From Corylus avellana (Eukaryota; Streptophyta; Magnoliopsida; Fagales; Betulaceae), in the NCBI RefSeq assembly GCF_901000735.1, contig NC_081541.1:39700446-39764445 (forward strand): 64,000 bases of DNA, read 5' to 3'. The first letter of the stretch is position 1, and every line of letters starts with the position of its first letter. Under the pieces are notes generated by a model. It was not told the origin of the DNA. It searched no databases and saw only the letters and a program-made list of their open reading frames with translations. Below, piece by piece: positions 1 through 12,020 of this stretch. A program made the translations under genes and the position numbers.

Positions 1-341
1 CATCCTGGGGCAAAGGAATGATTATTGGTTGCGGTCGTGTCAATGAGGATAAAGATTTACGGTAATTATTTGTCTGAATTGTTTGTAATTTAAATAAATA
101 ATGTGACAAATGTCATATTTAAATTATGATTTATTTATTCTTTGTAGGTGAACGAACAACCCAAAATTTATTTGGACAAGTAAGTTTTATATATATATTT
201 TTACATTATTTACCAAAATTGCTAACAATTCAAGCTGATAATTATTATGAATTTTGATCAATTCAACTAGTAGGATGGAAAATGGTTATTTTCCTCCAAA
301 AATATCTCATATTTGCCAAGATTATGTTGGCTTTTATATAT

Positions 342-452
342 ATTTTGACATGTCCACAAATGAGAAAGAAAAGGGAGAAGAGAATTGGATCTATTAACCT
401 CCGCTTCATGAGGAGGCGTGGTCTCAAGCCATTTAACTACCTCTTGAAAACA
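342..452 (-). repeat. tRNA-like SINE, copy A (degenerate)
   Basis: Read on the minus strand, a tRNA-like head is followed by a B-box-like region, a T/C-rich stretch and GGACATGTCAAAA at the 3' end. The same order occurs near 11.1, 47.7, 51.2, 55.5 and 56.9 kb. This copy is the most diverged, and its B box is poor. Confidence 0.55.
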
Positions 453-1431
453 TCTCCCCTGCGATCTTGATCACGTAGAAGAAAAATAAAAAAATTATTT
501 AAAGAGGTTAGGACTCCATTTAGCAACTCCTTCCCCTTCCCTCGACATTGTTCATGCTTCTTTTTCTCAAAAAAATTAACATAAAAAATTTGCACTGTTT
601 TTTTTAATTTTTAATTTTTACTTTTTATTACTATTCAAATAAAAAAAATCACTACGAAATAATTTTTTTTTCTTTTTTACTTTTCAATATAAAAATTCAA
701 AATCTTATATGATACCAAATCAATCCACCGTCTACTACAATAACAAAGACAAAAGAGTTTGCCGAACACCTCGAAAATTCCCAAAACCCATCATTCTCTC
801 ACTACAAGTGCCTGCTGAAGATGAATTGTTGTGGGGAAGAAATAAATGACATCACCTCAATAATAATAAGAGTGACAGAAAAATCTTATTGATCTAATTA
901 CAACGTGTTTTTCAAATTAAATTATTGCATTTTTAATACATATTGATTTAATAAACGAAATTTTTGGAACACAATTTAAAAAATAATAATAATATTATTA
1001 TAAATGAAAAGGACTCCGACCAGCAAGGTCTTTTGGTTGTCTTGCTTTTCAATGTTATTTCATCAATCATGAAGTCGATATTATTGTTCTTTTTAAAAAA
1101 GCAACTTGTTTAGGAAAAAGATTATTTATTGCAATTAATTAGAGAAGACTTTCGATAGAAAAAATAAAAATAAATAAATAAATTAGAGAAGACTTTTGTT
1201 TTGTATTGTAATTCATCCGGATTTTGCTAGGATCGTGTCCTTTTTATGGGAGGGCACTACCTCTATATTTGAGCTTCATGCACCTACGATTATCAAACAA
1301 TCAATCCTACTAACTTGCTTGATTGCTATTTATAGTTTGGTGGATTTACATTAAACAATATTTAGTGAGATTGATACAATGAATAATAACTCTAGATCCA
1401 AACGGTTGACAATCTGCCAGTCCGCAATTTC

Positions 1432-1671
1432 GAACTTGTTTGGGATTGCGTTTAAGAAATAGAGCTTTTAAGTCAAAAAACGCTCTTTGACAAAAACTTC
1501 ATTTTTAAGCTTTTGCCAAAAGTGCATTTTGCCAATTTTTAAGTTTTTTGGACATTTAAAAGGGTTTTTAATTTTTCTACCAAATGAGTTTTTTTTTTTT
1601 TTTTTTTCAAACAGACTTTTTGAGTGTTAAAAACACTTTTATACCACTCAAATGTTATCCCAAACAGGTTC
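1432..1671. repeat. MITE with CTTGTTTGGGAT terminal inverted repeats
   Basis: The left end reads GAACTTGTTTGGGATTGCG. The right end is the reverse complement of GAACCTGTTTGGGATAAC. The body of about 240 bp is rich in short self-complementary AAGCTTTTGCC and TTAAAAG blocks. A relative in the opposite orientation lies at 52925-53163. No coding capacity is seen. A hAT-type origin is an inference; the target duplication was not resolved. Confidence 0.55.
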
Positions 1672-2632
1672 ATATTAAAAAACGACTATTAAAAAAAATC
1701 TCCGGTAGTTTCCAAATCCTTTTCATAAGAAAAAAAAAAAAAATTAGATTGATGGTTAATTTCAAGAGATTTAAAATCCCCTCCCAAGAAACATAGAGAA
1801 TTCTAGGCCCAAATCATTTCGGGAAGATACAACTTTATTGAACATTGTAATTAACCATAAGTTGACAATAATCGTAATTAGTATAAATAGTTTATAATTT
1901 TTTTTTCTTTCTTCTCAAATGTTGTTAAAGTATAGAATAAGTTTTTTTAACTGTCATTTTTTGTGTTCAAAATAAATTATATGTGTTTCCACAAAGGCTA
2001 AAATCTATTTATATGTAGTTTAAACAATGGGAAACTATATTATTCTCTAACTATCACTTTATTTGCAATTTTTGTTTTTTTTTTTGGGGGGGGTGATATT
2101 CTCCCTAATTTATCATTGGATTGCAATATTTTCCTTCCACATCAAAAATGAAAAAAAAAAAATGATGAAAAAAAGGGGACAAAAATTAGGAAATGGTAGA
2201 TTGGAGGGTTTTTTTTATTTTTTTTATTTTTTTATTTTTTTTTATTTTTATCATTTTGAATAGAGAAATTAAAACATTGTAATTTCAATAATGCATTAAA
2301 GAACATTGCAAATAGAGTGATAGTCAAAGAGAATTAAAAAAAAAAAAATCATTATGATTACCTTAAAAAAAAAAAGGGGTCCATTATTATCAAAAGAAAA
2401 CATGTTTTCCATGAACCTAAATCTTGATCCAAAATATTAATATTTGTTACTGTTTATTGATGATGACTTGGTATTCTAATAAAGCTCTTTTTTTTTTTTT
2501 CTTTTTTTCTTTTTAAATTCAATGTGGGGGAGGGGAAGTTGAAATGTTCCTAATTTTTAGAAACAAATTATATTATATAAATTTAAAAAGAAAAAAGAAA
2601 AGAAAAAACGATTTTGCTTTTTACAAAACAAA

Positions 2633-2781
2633 AATGCTAGATCTACAATTGATTTACAACTATTTTTTAGTTATTGAAGGGTGTTAAAATTATTTTTTTA
2701 AGTAATTGACATGGCTCTTAAATGGTGGCACGTGTTAAAAAATTGTATAAAGAGTTAAAAGCCAATTATAAGTCTAGCATT
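2633..2781. repeat. Small MITE with AATGCTAGA inverted ends
   Basis: The left end AATGCTAGATCTACAATTG matches the reverse complement of the right end (AATGCTAGACTTATAATTG) over most positions. This gives a foldback element of about 149 bp with no coding capacity. The superfamily is unclear. Confidence 0.55.
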
Positions 2782-4242
2782 AGTCTAAGAAATATGTTTG
2801 AAGTAATAATTGGCGTGTCAACAGCCATATCAATTTATAAGAGACTTATAATAAAAATTGTAATACCCTTAAGAGCACTCGTTTGTTAAGTATAATTTCA
2901 AAAGAGTAAAACTCGTCTATTTTCAATCGAAAATAAGATTTTCTCTCAATTTCAAATGAAACGGATAGTATCTATTTTATGATTTTGATTTAAAATTAGT
3001 TTTCTAGCCTTATATATGATATCAAAATTTACATATCTTTTAAATAATTTAAATAATGTTACATTTTATATATACAGTTAGATATAAAAGCTTTAAAATT
3101 ATTTTCATTTGAAAGCTTGATTAAATTTGGACCCACACGTCTCCATCTAATGACCTAAGCACATGAGCAGCACCTGATTATAACCATAAAGAAAGACTTA
3201 AAAGCGTCAACATCTGGACAAATTTACCCTGTTCTTTTTCCATGTATGACTAACTTATCCTCGTAAGTATTCAAAATGACAAATACACCCTTGCTTTATC
3301 AGCAAAAAGCCCAAATCAGAGGTTAGTAGCTGGATCTAAAATCACGTTTATTTTTAATTTGTCAAAGACATAAAACTCTCAATCTCAGCCACACGTTTTA
3401 ATCTCAAACAAAATATCTCATCCGTCAAATCTGTCTCGATATTTTCAAAACCCCAAAAAGCCTCTCATTATCTCGTGTCGTCAGATTCAGTTTCGAAAAC
3501 CTAGCCAGCAGAGGTTGTTGTAAGTCAATTACTGTTATACCCCTGAATTTACTTACCCTTGAGTAAGATTTACACTTGGAAAGACAGAAAGCACCTAGGG
3601 TAGTATGGGAATATGAGTTAATTATGAAAACCCACTGACCCAATTCACCTTTCCTCTGTCTCGTTGGTCCCTGTGAAAAGAAAATAAGAAAAAGAAATAA
3701 CACTGAGAAGCAGTAATCCACGCGCCCATGAGAAAGTGTACAATTTCTACTCCAAGATATGCTGAGCATTTTATAAAATCATTTATTTAAAATCTAAGAA
3801 TTTTTTTTTCCCCCTTAAAAAAGATGGGTCTGTTGATTTGATTCGTGAAAATGACCTAAAATTATTATTATTTTTTATTTTTGGATAACTGTTTGAGGTG
3901 TAATATTGTCACAAATGCTATTATTTGTATGTGTTACACTTTCACGCGCTATGTGTGAGAGTAGGGGTGGAGAGAGTGATAGAGACCCTACTAGGGGAGA
4001 TAACTACGTCTACAGACAAAAGCCACATAAATAAAAAAAAAAATTTATAAATGAGAAAACATTAAAAAAATATATAGAGAGAGAAAGGGTGAGAGAGAGA
4101 GCACTTTACCACTTTTATATGTTGCACGCATCCATAGCAGAAGACACAAGGAAGACAGAGTGCTCCAAAGAGAGAAGAAAGAAAACCCCACCAAAGTGTT
4201 TATTTTTTTCCTAAACCAAAGCACAAGAAGGAGGAGGAGGAG

Positions 4243-4284
4243 ATGATGCCAAAAATGGGTTTGAGCTATATTACAAAAATATAG
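4243..4284 (+). other. uORF 1 in the probable HAM-like leader (13 codons)
   Basis: ATG ATG start with an in-frame TAG, giving a 13-residue peptide beginning MMPKMGL. It lies 355 bp before the main start and in a different position class from the coding frame. It is a uORF only if transcription starts upstream of about 4240. Confidence 0.4.
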
Positions 4285-4375
4285 AGCCCTTGGTGCAGAA
4301 GAGAGAAGAGAGAAGAAGAGAGGAAAGGGAGGGGAGAGAGGAGGAAGCAAGTGGCAGTTTGAGGTGTGTGGTGAA

Positions 4376-4408
4376 ATGGGTTTCTTGAGCTCTGCATGCA
4401 TCATGTAA
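4376..4408 (+). other. uORF 2 in the probable HAM-like leader (10 codons)
   Basis: A short ORF encoding a 10-residue peptide (MGFLSSACIM) and ending in TAA, 230 bp before the main ATG. Its context is AAATGGG. It would be removed if a leader intron ending near 4470 starts upstream of it. Confidence 0.4.
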
Positions 4409-4638
4409 CACAGGTGTCTTTAATTTGTGTCAGAGTTTGAAACCTCCAAAATCTGATTTTGTTTTTTCAGGTCTTCAAGTCATAAATTTGAGACCAAACA
4501 AACCCATTTTTCTGTTTTGTGCTTTTTTATTTTTATTTTTAATATAAGTATTTGGTGGGGGGGTTCTTGTCTTCTAAAAGCTGGAGGTTTTTGGGTGTTT
4601 GAGTTTGTGGGTGTTGTTGTTGTTGTTGATTTTCTTAG

Positions 4639-6876
4639 ATGAAGGCCATGCCCCTGCCCTTTGAGGAGTTTCAAGGGAAGGGGGTGTTAGATTTCTCTAC
4701 TGCTTCTTCAGATTCACTGCCCCAGCACCACCAGCACCGTCAGCATCATCATCATCATCATCAACATCAGCATCAGCATCAACAAAAGTGGCACATCAAC
4801 AAAGAAAATTGCTATGTGGGCACTGAGCCCACCTCAGTTCTTGACACTAGAAGAAGCCCAAGCCCTCCCACTTCAACATCCACCCTGTCTTCCTCTCTCG
4901 GCCACGGCGGCGGCGGCGGCGGCGGCTCCACTGACACCACCACCACAAACAACAACAACAACACAACCGGCGTGGCGGCGGCGGCGGCAGCGTCAGCAAC
5001 AGCAGCCTCAGCCTCAGCCTCCGTCGAGAACCCGCCCCACCACGCCGGCGTCGACATAGGTGAAAAATGTGGGCTGAGAATGGAGGATTGGGAGGGCGTG
5101 TTGTCTGAGTCCCCACCTGGCCACGAGCAGTCCATTCTCCGGCTGATTATGGGGGATATTGAGGACCCATCTATGGGATTCAACAACATTGAATTCAACG
5201 CTGGTTTCGGCATCGTAGACCAAGCTACTAGCTTCGGTCTCGAACCCATTTCCGCAGCAAATTCCGTTCCCAACATTGATCCTTCTTTACCTCTGCCCTC
5301 TCCCGATTTTCCCTTCGGCAATGCAAGGTTTGGTTCGGTTTCCACTCCCAACCCGCACACCAACCATTTGTTCTCCGTTCCAGCAAGCAATCTTTTACCG
5401 GGCGTATTCCATCAACAACAGCTGCAAGCAATGGAAGCCGTGGATGAGAAGCCACAGATTTTCAATCCCCAGATGATAATCAATCAGAATCAAGCTCAGT
5501 ATGCTCAAAACCCGGCTATGTTTATGCCTTTGACGTATGCCCAGTTGCAAGAGCACCAACTTCTTTCACCGCCGCCGGCGAAAAGGCTCAATCCCGGCGG
5601 TATTGGTTCAAACTATCCGGTCCCACCATCTGGGCCAGACATAATTTTTCGGCGACAACCGAGTCAGATGCTTCCTCAGCAACAGAGGCCAATGATGGCG
5701 GCGGCGAAGCAGAAGATGGCGAGCGATGAATTGGCGAGCCAGCAACAGCAGCAGCAGCAGCACCTTCTTCAGCAGGCCATAGTTGACCAGATACTAAAGG
5801 CAGCAGAGCTGATCGAAACAGGGAATTCGATACTCGCGCAAGGGATATTGGCGCGGCTCAATCACCAGCTCTCTCCAATCGGTAAGCCTTTCCAAAGGGC
5901 TGCTTTCTATTTCAAGGAGGCCTTGCAATTTCTCCTCCATATGAACACCACTGGTAATCCTTTGCCTTTGTCACCACAACCACCACCGCCTATTAGTCTC
6001 ATATTGAAGATTGGTGCTTACAAGTCTTTTTCCGAGGTCTCCCCTGTTCTTCAGTTTGCCAATTTTACTTGTAACCAAGCCCTTCTTGAGGCCTTTGAAG
6101 GCTGTGATAGAGTTCACATTATAGACTTTGATATTGGTTTTGGTGGGCAATGGGCCTCTTTTATGCAGGAGCTCGCCTTGAGAAATGGCGGTGCTCCTGC
6201 TCTTAAAATCACTGCATTTGCATCCCCATCCACACACGATGAACTCGAGCTCGGTTTCACTCTAGAAAATCTGAAACATTTTGCTTCTGATATTAACATT
6301 GCATTTGAGTTCGAAATTGTGAACATTGAACACTTGAACTCCAGTCCTTGGCCACTACCACTTCGTTTCTCGGAGACTGAAGCAATTGCTGTGAATTTGT
6401 CAATTGTTTCCTTATGGAATTACCCTGTATCCCTTCCTTCGGTCCTCCGTTTTATAAAGCAGCTCTCCCCCAAAATTGTTCTCTCTTTGGATAGAGTCTG
6501 TGATCGAACCGATGCCCCATTTCCCCACCACATTATTCATGCCATTCAATCTTATTCGGGCCTGCTCGAATCACTGGATGCTGTTAATGTGAACCCTGAT
6601 GCCCTGCAAAAGATAGAGAAGTTTTTGCTGCAGCCGGGCATTGAGAAAATTGTGCTGGGCCGCTACCGTCTGCTTGATCGAACGCCTCCGTGGAAGAATG
6701 TATTTTTGTCATCTGGGTTCTCCCCCTTGACATTCAGTAACTTTACCGAGTCGCAAGCTGAGTGTCTGGTGCAGAGGACTCCGGTTCGGGGGTTCCACAT
6801 CGAGAAGAAACAGTCTTCGCTTGTTCTCTGCTGGCAGCGGAAGGAGCTCGTCTCGGCTTCAGCTTGGAGGTGCTGA
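4639..6876 (+). CDS. HAM/LOM-type GRAS transcription regulator (SCL6/SCL22/SCL27 clade), 745 aa
   Basis: A nuclear GRAS-family regulator. Arabidopsis members of this clade (HAM1-3/LOM1-3) maintain shoot and root meristems with WUS/WOX partners and are silenced by miR171. The start gives the clade's conserved MPLPFEEFQGKGVL N-terminus. Next come a His/Gln run (about 29-49), the EPTSVLD..RSPSP block (63-77), Gly, Thr/Asn and Ala runs (88-130), the DWEGVLSESPPGHEQSILRLIMGD block (150-173), PPAKRLN near 315, and a GRAS domain from about 378 to the end. VHIID is at 492-496 and the C-terminal SAW motif ends in SAWRC. One uninterrupted exon is usual for the clade. The protein is longer than I recall for Arabidopsis members, mostly because of the low-complexity N-terminal runs. 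The miR171 site lies in codons 402-408. The family call is near certain; which of the three paralogues is not resolved. Confidence 0.96.
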   Translation: MKAMPLPFEEFQGKGVLDFSTASSDSLPQHHQHRQHHHHHHQHQHQHQQKWHINKENCYVGTEPTSVLDTRRSPSPPTSTSTLSSSLGHGGGGGGGSTDTTTTNNNNNTTGVAAAAAASATAASASASVENPPHHAGVDIGEKCGLRMEDWEGVLSESPPGHEQSILRLIMGDIEDPSMGFNNIEFNAGFGIVDQATSFGLEPISAANSVPNIDPSLPLPSPDFPFGNARFGSVSTPNPHTNHLFSVPASNLLPGVFHQQQLQAMEAVDEKPQIFNPQMIINQNQAQYAQNPAMFMPLTYAQLQEHQLLSPPPAKRLNPGGIGSNYPVPPSGPDIIFRRQPSQMLPQQQRPMMAAAKQKMASDELASQQQQQQQHLLQQAIVDQILKAAELIETGNSILAQGILARLNHQLSPIGKPFQRAAFYFKEALQFLLHMNTTGNPLPLSPQPPPPISLILKIGAYKSFSEVSPVLQFANFTCNQALLEAFEGCDRVHIIDFDIGFGGQWASFMQELALRNGGAPALKITAFASPSTHDELELGFTLENLKHFASDINIAFEFEIVNIEHLNSSPWPLPLRFSETEAIAVNLSIVSLWNYPVSLPSVLRFIKQLSPKIVLSLDRVCDRTDAPFPHHIIHAIQSYSGLLESLDAVNVNPDALQKIEKFLLQPGIEKIVLGRYRLLDRTPPWKNVFLSSGFSPLTFSNFTESQAECLVQRTPVRGFHIEKKQSSLVLCWQRKELVSASAWRC
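5844..5864 (+). promoter_or_regulatory. miR171 target site in the HAM-like mRNA
   Basis: The 21 nt from GATATTGG to CTCAATCA are the exact reverse complement of the canonical mature plant miR171 as I remember it. They encode the invariant ILARLNH stretch at the start of the GRAS domain, which is where miR171 cuts SCL6/22/27 mRNAs in other plants. Post-transcriptional silencing by miR171 is therefore expected. Confidence 0.95.
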
Positions 6877-9800
6877 GAGGAAGGAGGAGTAGCATTTTGG
6901 AAATGATTCCCACCAATTAATTTTCATTGCTAAGGTGCTTCATAACTTACTGTTTTAGTTGATCTTTTTTCAAATTACCAAGTCTGTGGTTCTCCTTTGC
7001 TAATTGTCTATGAGCTTTAGGCCTATTGTTCCCAATCAAGAAACCAAATATTTTAGTAACTGGATGGCTTTGTACAGTTGCTTATGTTTAGTCTCTTACT
7101 TTGAATATTGGTATTACTGTAATGTTGTTTTTTCATGTCTAAGGTGGTGGTGGTGGTTATTGTTTGTTGTACACTTGACAACAATGCAACCAAGTTATCA
7201 AGTAAAAAGAATTTAACCCTTCTGATATTAAGCCCTTTCTGCTTCATATATTTATTGAGCTTTTCAAGATTAGCATCATCGCATGCTTAATTTGATCCTT
7301 TTGCCTTCTTTTATGGGGATTAAGTACCAAATTCTAGGAAGTTGTGAGTGATATCCCAAAATTGTCGCTGAATTTGGTTGTTCTGCTGCTTTCCGCATCA
7401 TTTGCAGAGAGGAAAATAGTTCCTTGATTTCGAATATGCAATTCTCAAGCGTGGGAGAAGAGAAGGGATCCAACAAAAAGCATTTCTTCTTTGCATATTT
7501 CCTCTTGCTATTATTATTGTTTATTATTTTGTTGTATTTCTAGCATACCTACTCAGGGAAAAGGTAATCATTTTTGGCCACCATTCCAGATTCATAGTTG
7601 AATGATATAATCACCCCTTTGACGATTAGTTGCGACATCATTATCATGGAGGCCTTCCTTAAATTTGAATGCGCAATCATACTATTTTCTTTTTCATGGT
7701 GTGTTTTGTCTGGGCAAATTGTGGCCGCCTCCAAATCCTTGCAGCCTTGCAGATTAGGTTAGGGGTCGTAATTTGTGTTTGCGTGTTGAGTTCAAGTATG
7801 TCGAGACATAACTATATAATACTATATAAGTTAATTTTAATTCGACCCGTTTAATTAAACATGTAACACTTGTAAGCAATAGCTTGCTAATTTTGTGTTA
7901 GATTCGTTGGCTGTTTTAAAAATTGCCAGATCTTATGTCGCATTTTTGGTTGAGGTCGTGTCAAGGTATCAGTGACGGAGTTGGGTATAATATTATATAA
8001 GTCAATTTTATTCCGATTTATTTAATCTGCTAATTTTGTATTGGGTACGTATTAAGTTTACGGGTTATGTAAAAAAAAAAAATTGCTAGGAAAGATATCA
8101 ATTTTTAATAAAATATGAATTTGCATGCAAATAATTAAATTGTTTGTGGTCATTGAAAACCCCAACATATCCCACCCATTGGATGCAATTTGTTGGAAAA
8201 ATGTCATAAAAATGGAACCATATGAATCATATGATGTTCCATGTTCATAGAATTTGGCATTGAAGGTCTCAAGGATTGGGATGTTGGCCTAAATTCCCTC
8301 TAATACACGCATCCTATAACTTCCAATTATGCTTGTAAATATTTTCTGCCGAATGTCAATTGTGGGGTGTACGGTATGTGATTAAATTAATCATGTGTTT
8401 TTTTTTTTTTAATTATTATGTTGTGGACATTATGAATGCTATATTATGCATGGGTCATGTATAATATTGCATGATGTATAATATAATATTATTATTGTAC
8501 ATTGAATTTGATGTTTGTTTGGTTGGCGTTTTTTTAATGGCTCCAGTAATGAAATCACATGGGTCATGTACTATTGGACGGCCAAACCATTAGTTTAAAA
8601 CTCTCTTTTAACAACTTGGAAGCTCTTCATTTAAATATGGTTTTTTGTTAAACGCAGCCATGATAATATTATTATAAGTATTGAGGCCATGTTGCATGAG
8701 AGAGAGTGATAGAGATTTGGAGCTCTTTAATTGTTATCTGTCACTTAATAATAAAAAAAATGTAAAGATGTCGGTTCTGTGAACAGTGTAGGTCTGATTG
8801 TCAATTTTTGACACAATTTACGAATTTGATATAAATTTAATACGAAATTTATAAATTAAGGTTAAAGGGTCTAGCCCGTTTAATAATATGAGTTGGGTTG
8901 TAGTTAATCTATATAGTTTTATATCCATGCTTTAATAATATGAGTTGGGTCACAACATAAATCTAACTAATGACCAACTTCTCTCCTACGTGTCATTTAA
9001 AAAAGAAAAAATTGATAGAGAGAATTTTGAGATTCTGAAAATTTGAAAAAAAAGACAATTTATTTGGTTTAAAATTCAATTTTTTTTTACATGTAGAAGA
9101 GAAGTTGGACATGAGTTGGGTTTGTGTTGTGTCCGTATCAAACCTCTTTTAATAGTAATTTTAAAAGTCACATCAACTTTAAAAAGATAAAAAAAAAATG
9201 AAAAGATGATTCATACCATTACTCGAAAATGACACTTTCTACTTTCCATAAATAGCGTTCGTCAATTGTGTTTATTCAAAAAGGATATGATTGGTTTTTA
9301 ATTTTTTTAATATAAAAGTAAAGGGTAATATTAAAATGTAAAGATAATAAGATAAATGAAAGCTTTTTTGGTTTAATTTGTTTCCTAAATTTATGTGTAT
9401 ATATATATATAAATCAATTATTTAAGCTTAGATAGTTTTTATTTGTTGAAGAGCACCCACTAAGGCCGCAGAAAGCGACACGTCTATTTGGTAATAGAAT
9501 TTATTAAAAGAGCATGCAAGTGGTCCATCCAGGGCAGCACAACCTGTTTTAAAATATTTATCATTAGCACGCTTTATTTTTTTTTTTCTTCTGAGTTTTT
9601 GTTATTTACTTTTCTTTATTTTTTTTTTCTCTTTCTTAGGCACTACGTCATCTCAGAGTAGATCATATAAGATGAAATCCTATCCATTTTAAGTGAAATA
9701 TCGTCGCATCACACTGAGAAAAAAATAATAATATTATAAATCACAATTTTGTTTTATAATTATCTTATAATACTGCCATAGCGATTTCAACCGATCCTTA

Positions 9801-11088
9801 CATTTATTTTTTAACAATGATTGGACGGACGAAAAGTGTTAGATAGTTGTGAGATAAAGATATAGTTTATAGCATTACTAAGAGAAAAATGTTGCTGGAT
9901 GGATGAATCATGACTATTTTATGGTGCAAATTAAACTTGACAACGTTTAATAGTGTATATGTTGTTGCATGGTGAATATATTGTCATGTCATTTAAAAAT
10001 TTAAATGATGTGGTATCATGTACACAATTAGATGCAATAAAATAAAATATTAATTTTTTAAGCAAAACAAAACATCATTCATATATTTTTGATGTGCATA
10101 TTTTGCCTTCCTACTTCTATTCCTTATTGTAGGATGAATTGTTCATCAATGTAACCTTGTTTTGGTCTCTTCAAAAGCACTTGAACACACCATTTGATAC
10201 TCAACATAAAGCTTGTTTGCTAGTGTTGCAAGTTGGATTGTATTAGTGTGGTGAATCTCGTGAACCTTCTAGTTCATAGCCATCCAGATGGTTTCCATAG
10301 TTATTGTTGCAAAAAGTATAAAGAATCATTGTCCAATTGTAACGCCTTCAGACTTAATTGATAAGGATAATTAACTTTGAGAGTTACTGGCGGACTTTCC
10401 AAATAATTGAACTTGTAATTAATAGGGAAAAACTACGCTAGACACCTATTAGAGTGAAATTAATATTGGAATGCGGAAAAATATGATATGAACTATAATT
10501 AATACTTAAAAAAATCTCTTGAGCAAATTAGAATTAAAAATTCCTTAAAAATAACAACTAACACACACAAGGGTATGGTATATAAAGAAAAAAAATGAAA
10601 AATGAAAAGGTCGTCTTATTCAAAACCCCAATTATGAAACCCCTTCTCTCCCACTTCACGCCTCAGAACGTACAGTTCTTATTCTTATAGAGAGAGAGGC
10701 GCTTTCACATCTTCTTAACCCGAAATGGCTGGGGAGAGGAAATGTTCTTTTTTTATGGTACTCCCGGGAACAGATCCAGTGAAGACGGGGTGGGGCCAAT
10801 TCACTGAAATTCATAAATACTAAAATACAATAAAGCTGCATATAGTTCTCGCTCCACATCTTAAGCCTCACGAAAGATTCTAAGCTCTAACTCAATCTAG
10901 TATCTATTAAACCGCAAGACAAATAAATGTCACACAGGTGGAAAGGGTAGCAACTGTGTAACTCCACAACTTAGTAAGTAAACATCACATAGAAATAAAC
11001 CATGAAATAAGCCCTTATAGAAGTCTCAAAATGACTTCTCATGATACCTTGATACCATACCCTTTAGAAGGTTTTCATAAAATGTTTT
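6877..11088. other. 3' flank of the HAM-like gene, then gene-free spacer
   Basis: The first few hundred bases are presumably the 3' UTR; no polyadenylation site could be fixed. Beyond about 7.8 kb there are diverged repeats of a GACCCGTTTAATTAA type (7.84, 8.0 and 8.87 kb), poly-A/T tracts and no recognisable coding sequence. An old, unidentified element may begin near 10.6 kb. Confidence 0.6.
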
Positions 11089-11202
11089 TTTTTTTTTTTT
11101 TTTTTGACATGTCCATATAAGAGGGGGAGTGGGGATTCGAATTAGTGACCTCCGTTTCATAAGGTGTGGTTTCCAGCCGATTGAACTATCAATTGGGAAC
11201 AA
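11089..11202 (-). repeat. tRNA-like SINE, copy B, with 13-bp target duplication
   Basis: On the minus strand it reads GTTCCCAATTGATAGTTCAA (head and A box), then a B-box region AATTCGAATCCCC, a C/T-rich stretch, GGACATGTCAAA and a long A tail. CATAAAATGTTTT lies on the tail side (from 11076) and again at 11203-11215 on the head side. That is the signature of target-primed retrotransposition. Confidence 0.8.
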
Positions 11203-11819
11203 CATAAAATGTTTTAGAAAGGCTTTATTATGAATGCCAAGTGGCAATTTTGTAAAATAAGATTCGACAAGCCAAAACCAAGAGAACACTTTTACTGCCA
11301 ATCAAAAGGAAAAAGTTTGCAACCTAAATAGCCAAAACTCAAGGGAACAAGAAAAACACATTTCTTAAAAAGTGGGATTAAACAGAGATCTCAAACGTAA
11401 TTCGAACAAGAAAACAGGGGCCAACCATTGTTCAATAGATTAACCGACTATACAAGACATATGAGACACAACTCAAGGTATGAAATCATCTCATAATCCA
11501 ACTCAAGAAAAAGCCAACATACCAAAATCAAAAATCAAATCCAAGCTCAATCAATGACATAAGAGACACAACTCAAACCTAAACCGTATGAAATTCTCTT
11601 CTTTAACTCTTTAAGAATTGCAAGGCGAAAACCATCAAGCAATGATCCATGACAACAAGGTATAGACATGTAGTGATCCAAAATACTTAATTAGGCTTAG
11701 GATAGCTTAACTAGGAGGTTAACTGGACTTTGGGTCACTAGGTACACTTGGAAGGGCGTTTTTGATATTTTTAGATTTCGGAGCTACAGTAGACGAATGC
11801 TCATGTGGGGGAACACAAA

Positions 11820-11962
11820 CGAGCGCTCGCCTGGCAGTTGTACACAAGCGCTTGTTGACTTTTTTTGGACCGTTGGTTTTTACCTATGCGAGCCACCTGC
11901 AACTTTGACCTCTCTGAGCTATAGTACATGAGCGCTTGACCCTATAGTACCACGAGCGCTCG
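11820..11962 (+). promoter_or_regulatory. Four palindromic GAGCGCTC-type boxes in the solo LTR U3
   Basis: CGAGCGCTCG at 11820, CAAGCGCTTG at 11845, TGAGCGCTTG at 11929 and CGAGCGCTCG at 11953 share the core AGCGCT. Three are perfect 10-bp palindromes. They lie 50-190 bp upstream of the LTR TATA box. Related but less regular copies occur further down the LTR near 12370-12400. Factor binding is an inference. Confidence 0.6.
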
Positions 11963-12010
11963 TTTTTTTCTTCTTAAGATATTTACCATTTTGCCCTCAG
12001 CCTTTTCTCC

Positions 12011-12020
12011 TATAAATACC
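12011..12020 (+). promoter_or_regulatory. TATA box of the solo LTR
   Basis: TATAAATACC in a CT-rich context (TTTTCTCCTATAAATACCAC), the typical look of a plant LTR or gene TATA element. It gives the LTR its plus-strand orientation. Confidence 0.65.

Larger units (their letters stand above)
1..3100. other. Gene-free AT-rich spacer
   Basis: No open reading frame here resembles a protein family. The stretch is dominated by A/T homopolymers and contains one minus-strand SINE copy (342-452) and two MITE-like elements (1432-1671, 2633-2781), listed separately. The short ORFs are low-complexity Phe/Lys-rich translations of poly-T and poly-A tracts. Confidence 0.7.
4077..4638 (+). promoter_or_regulatory. 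Probable 5' leader of the HAM-like gene, with GA-rich tracts
   Basis: The stretch just before the GRAS start is unlike the surrounding AT spacer. It is rich in GAGAGA and GAGGAGG tracts, as plant 5' leaders often are. A possible leader intron acceptor (TTTTTTCAG before GTCTTCAAG, near 4470) can be seen but not proven. It contains two short uORFs, 4243-4284 and 4376-4408. The transcription start cannot be placed from the sequence. Confidence 0.45.

Noticed and set aside
4812..5390. 192-codon antisense ORF and other ORFs over the GRAS N-terminus
   Set aside because: They are the other frames of GC-rich triplet runs in the real gene; their translations are low-complexity Ala/Val/Pro/Arg with no family signature.
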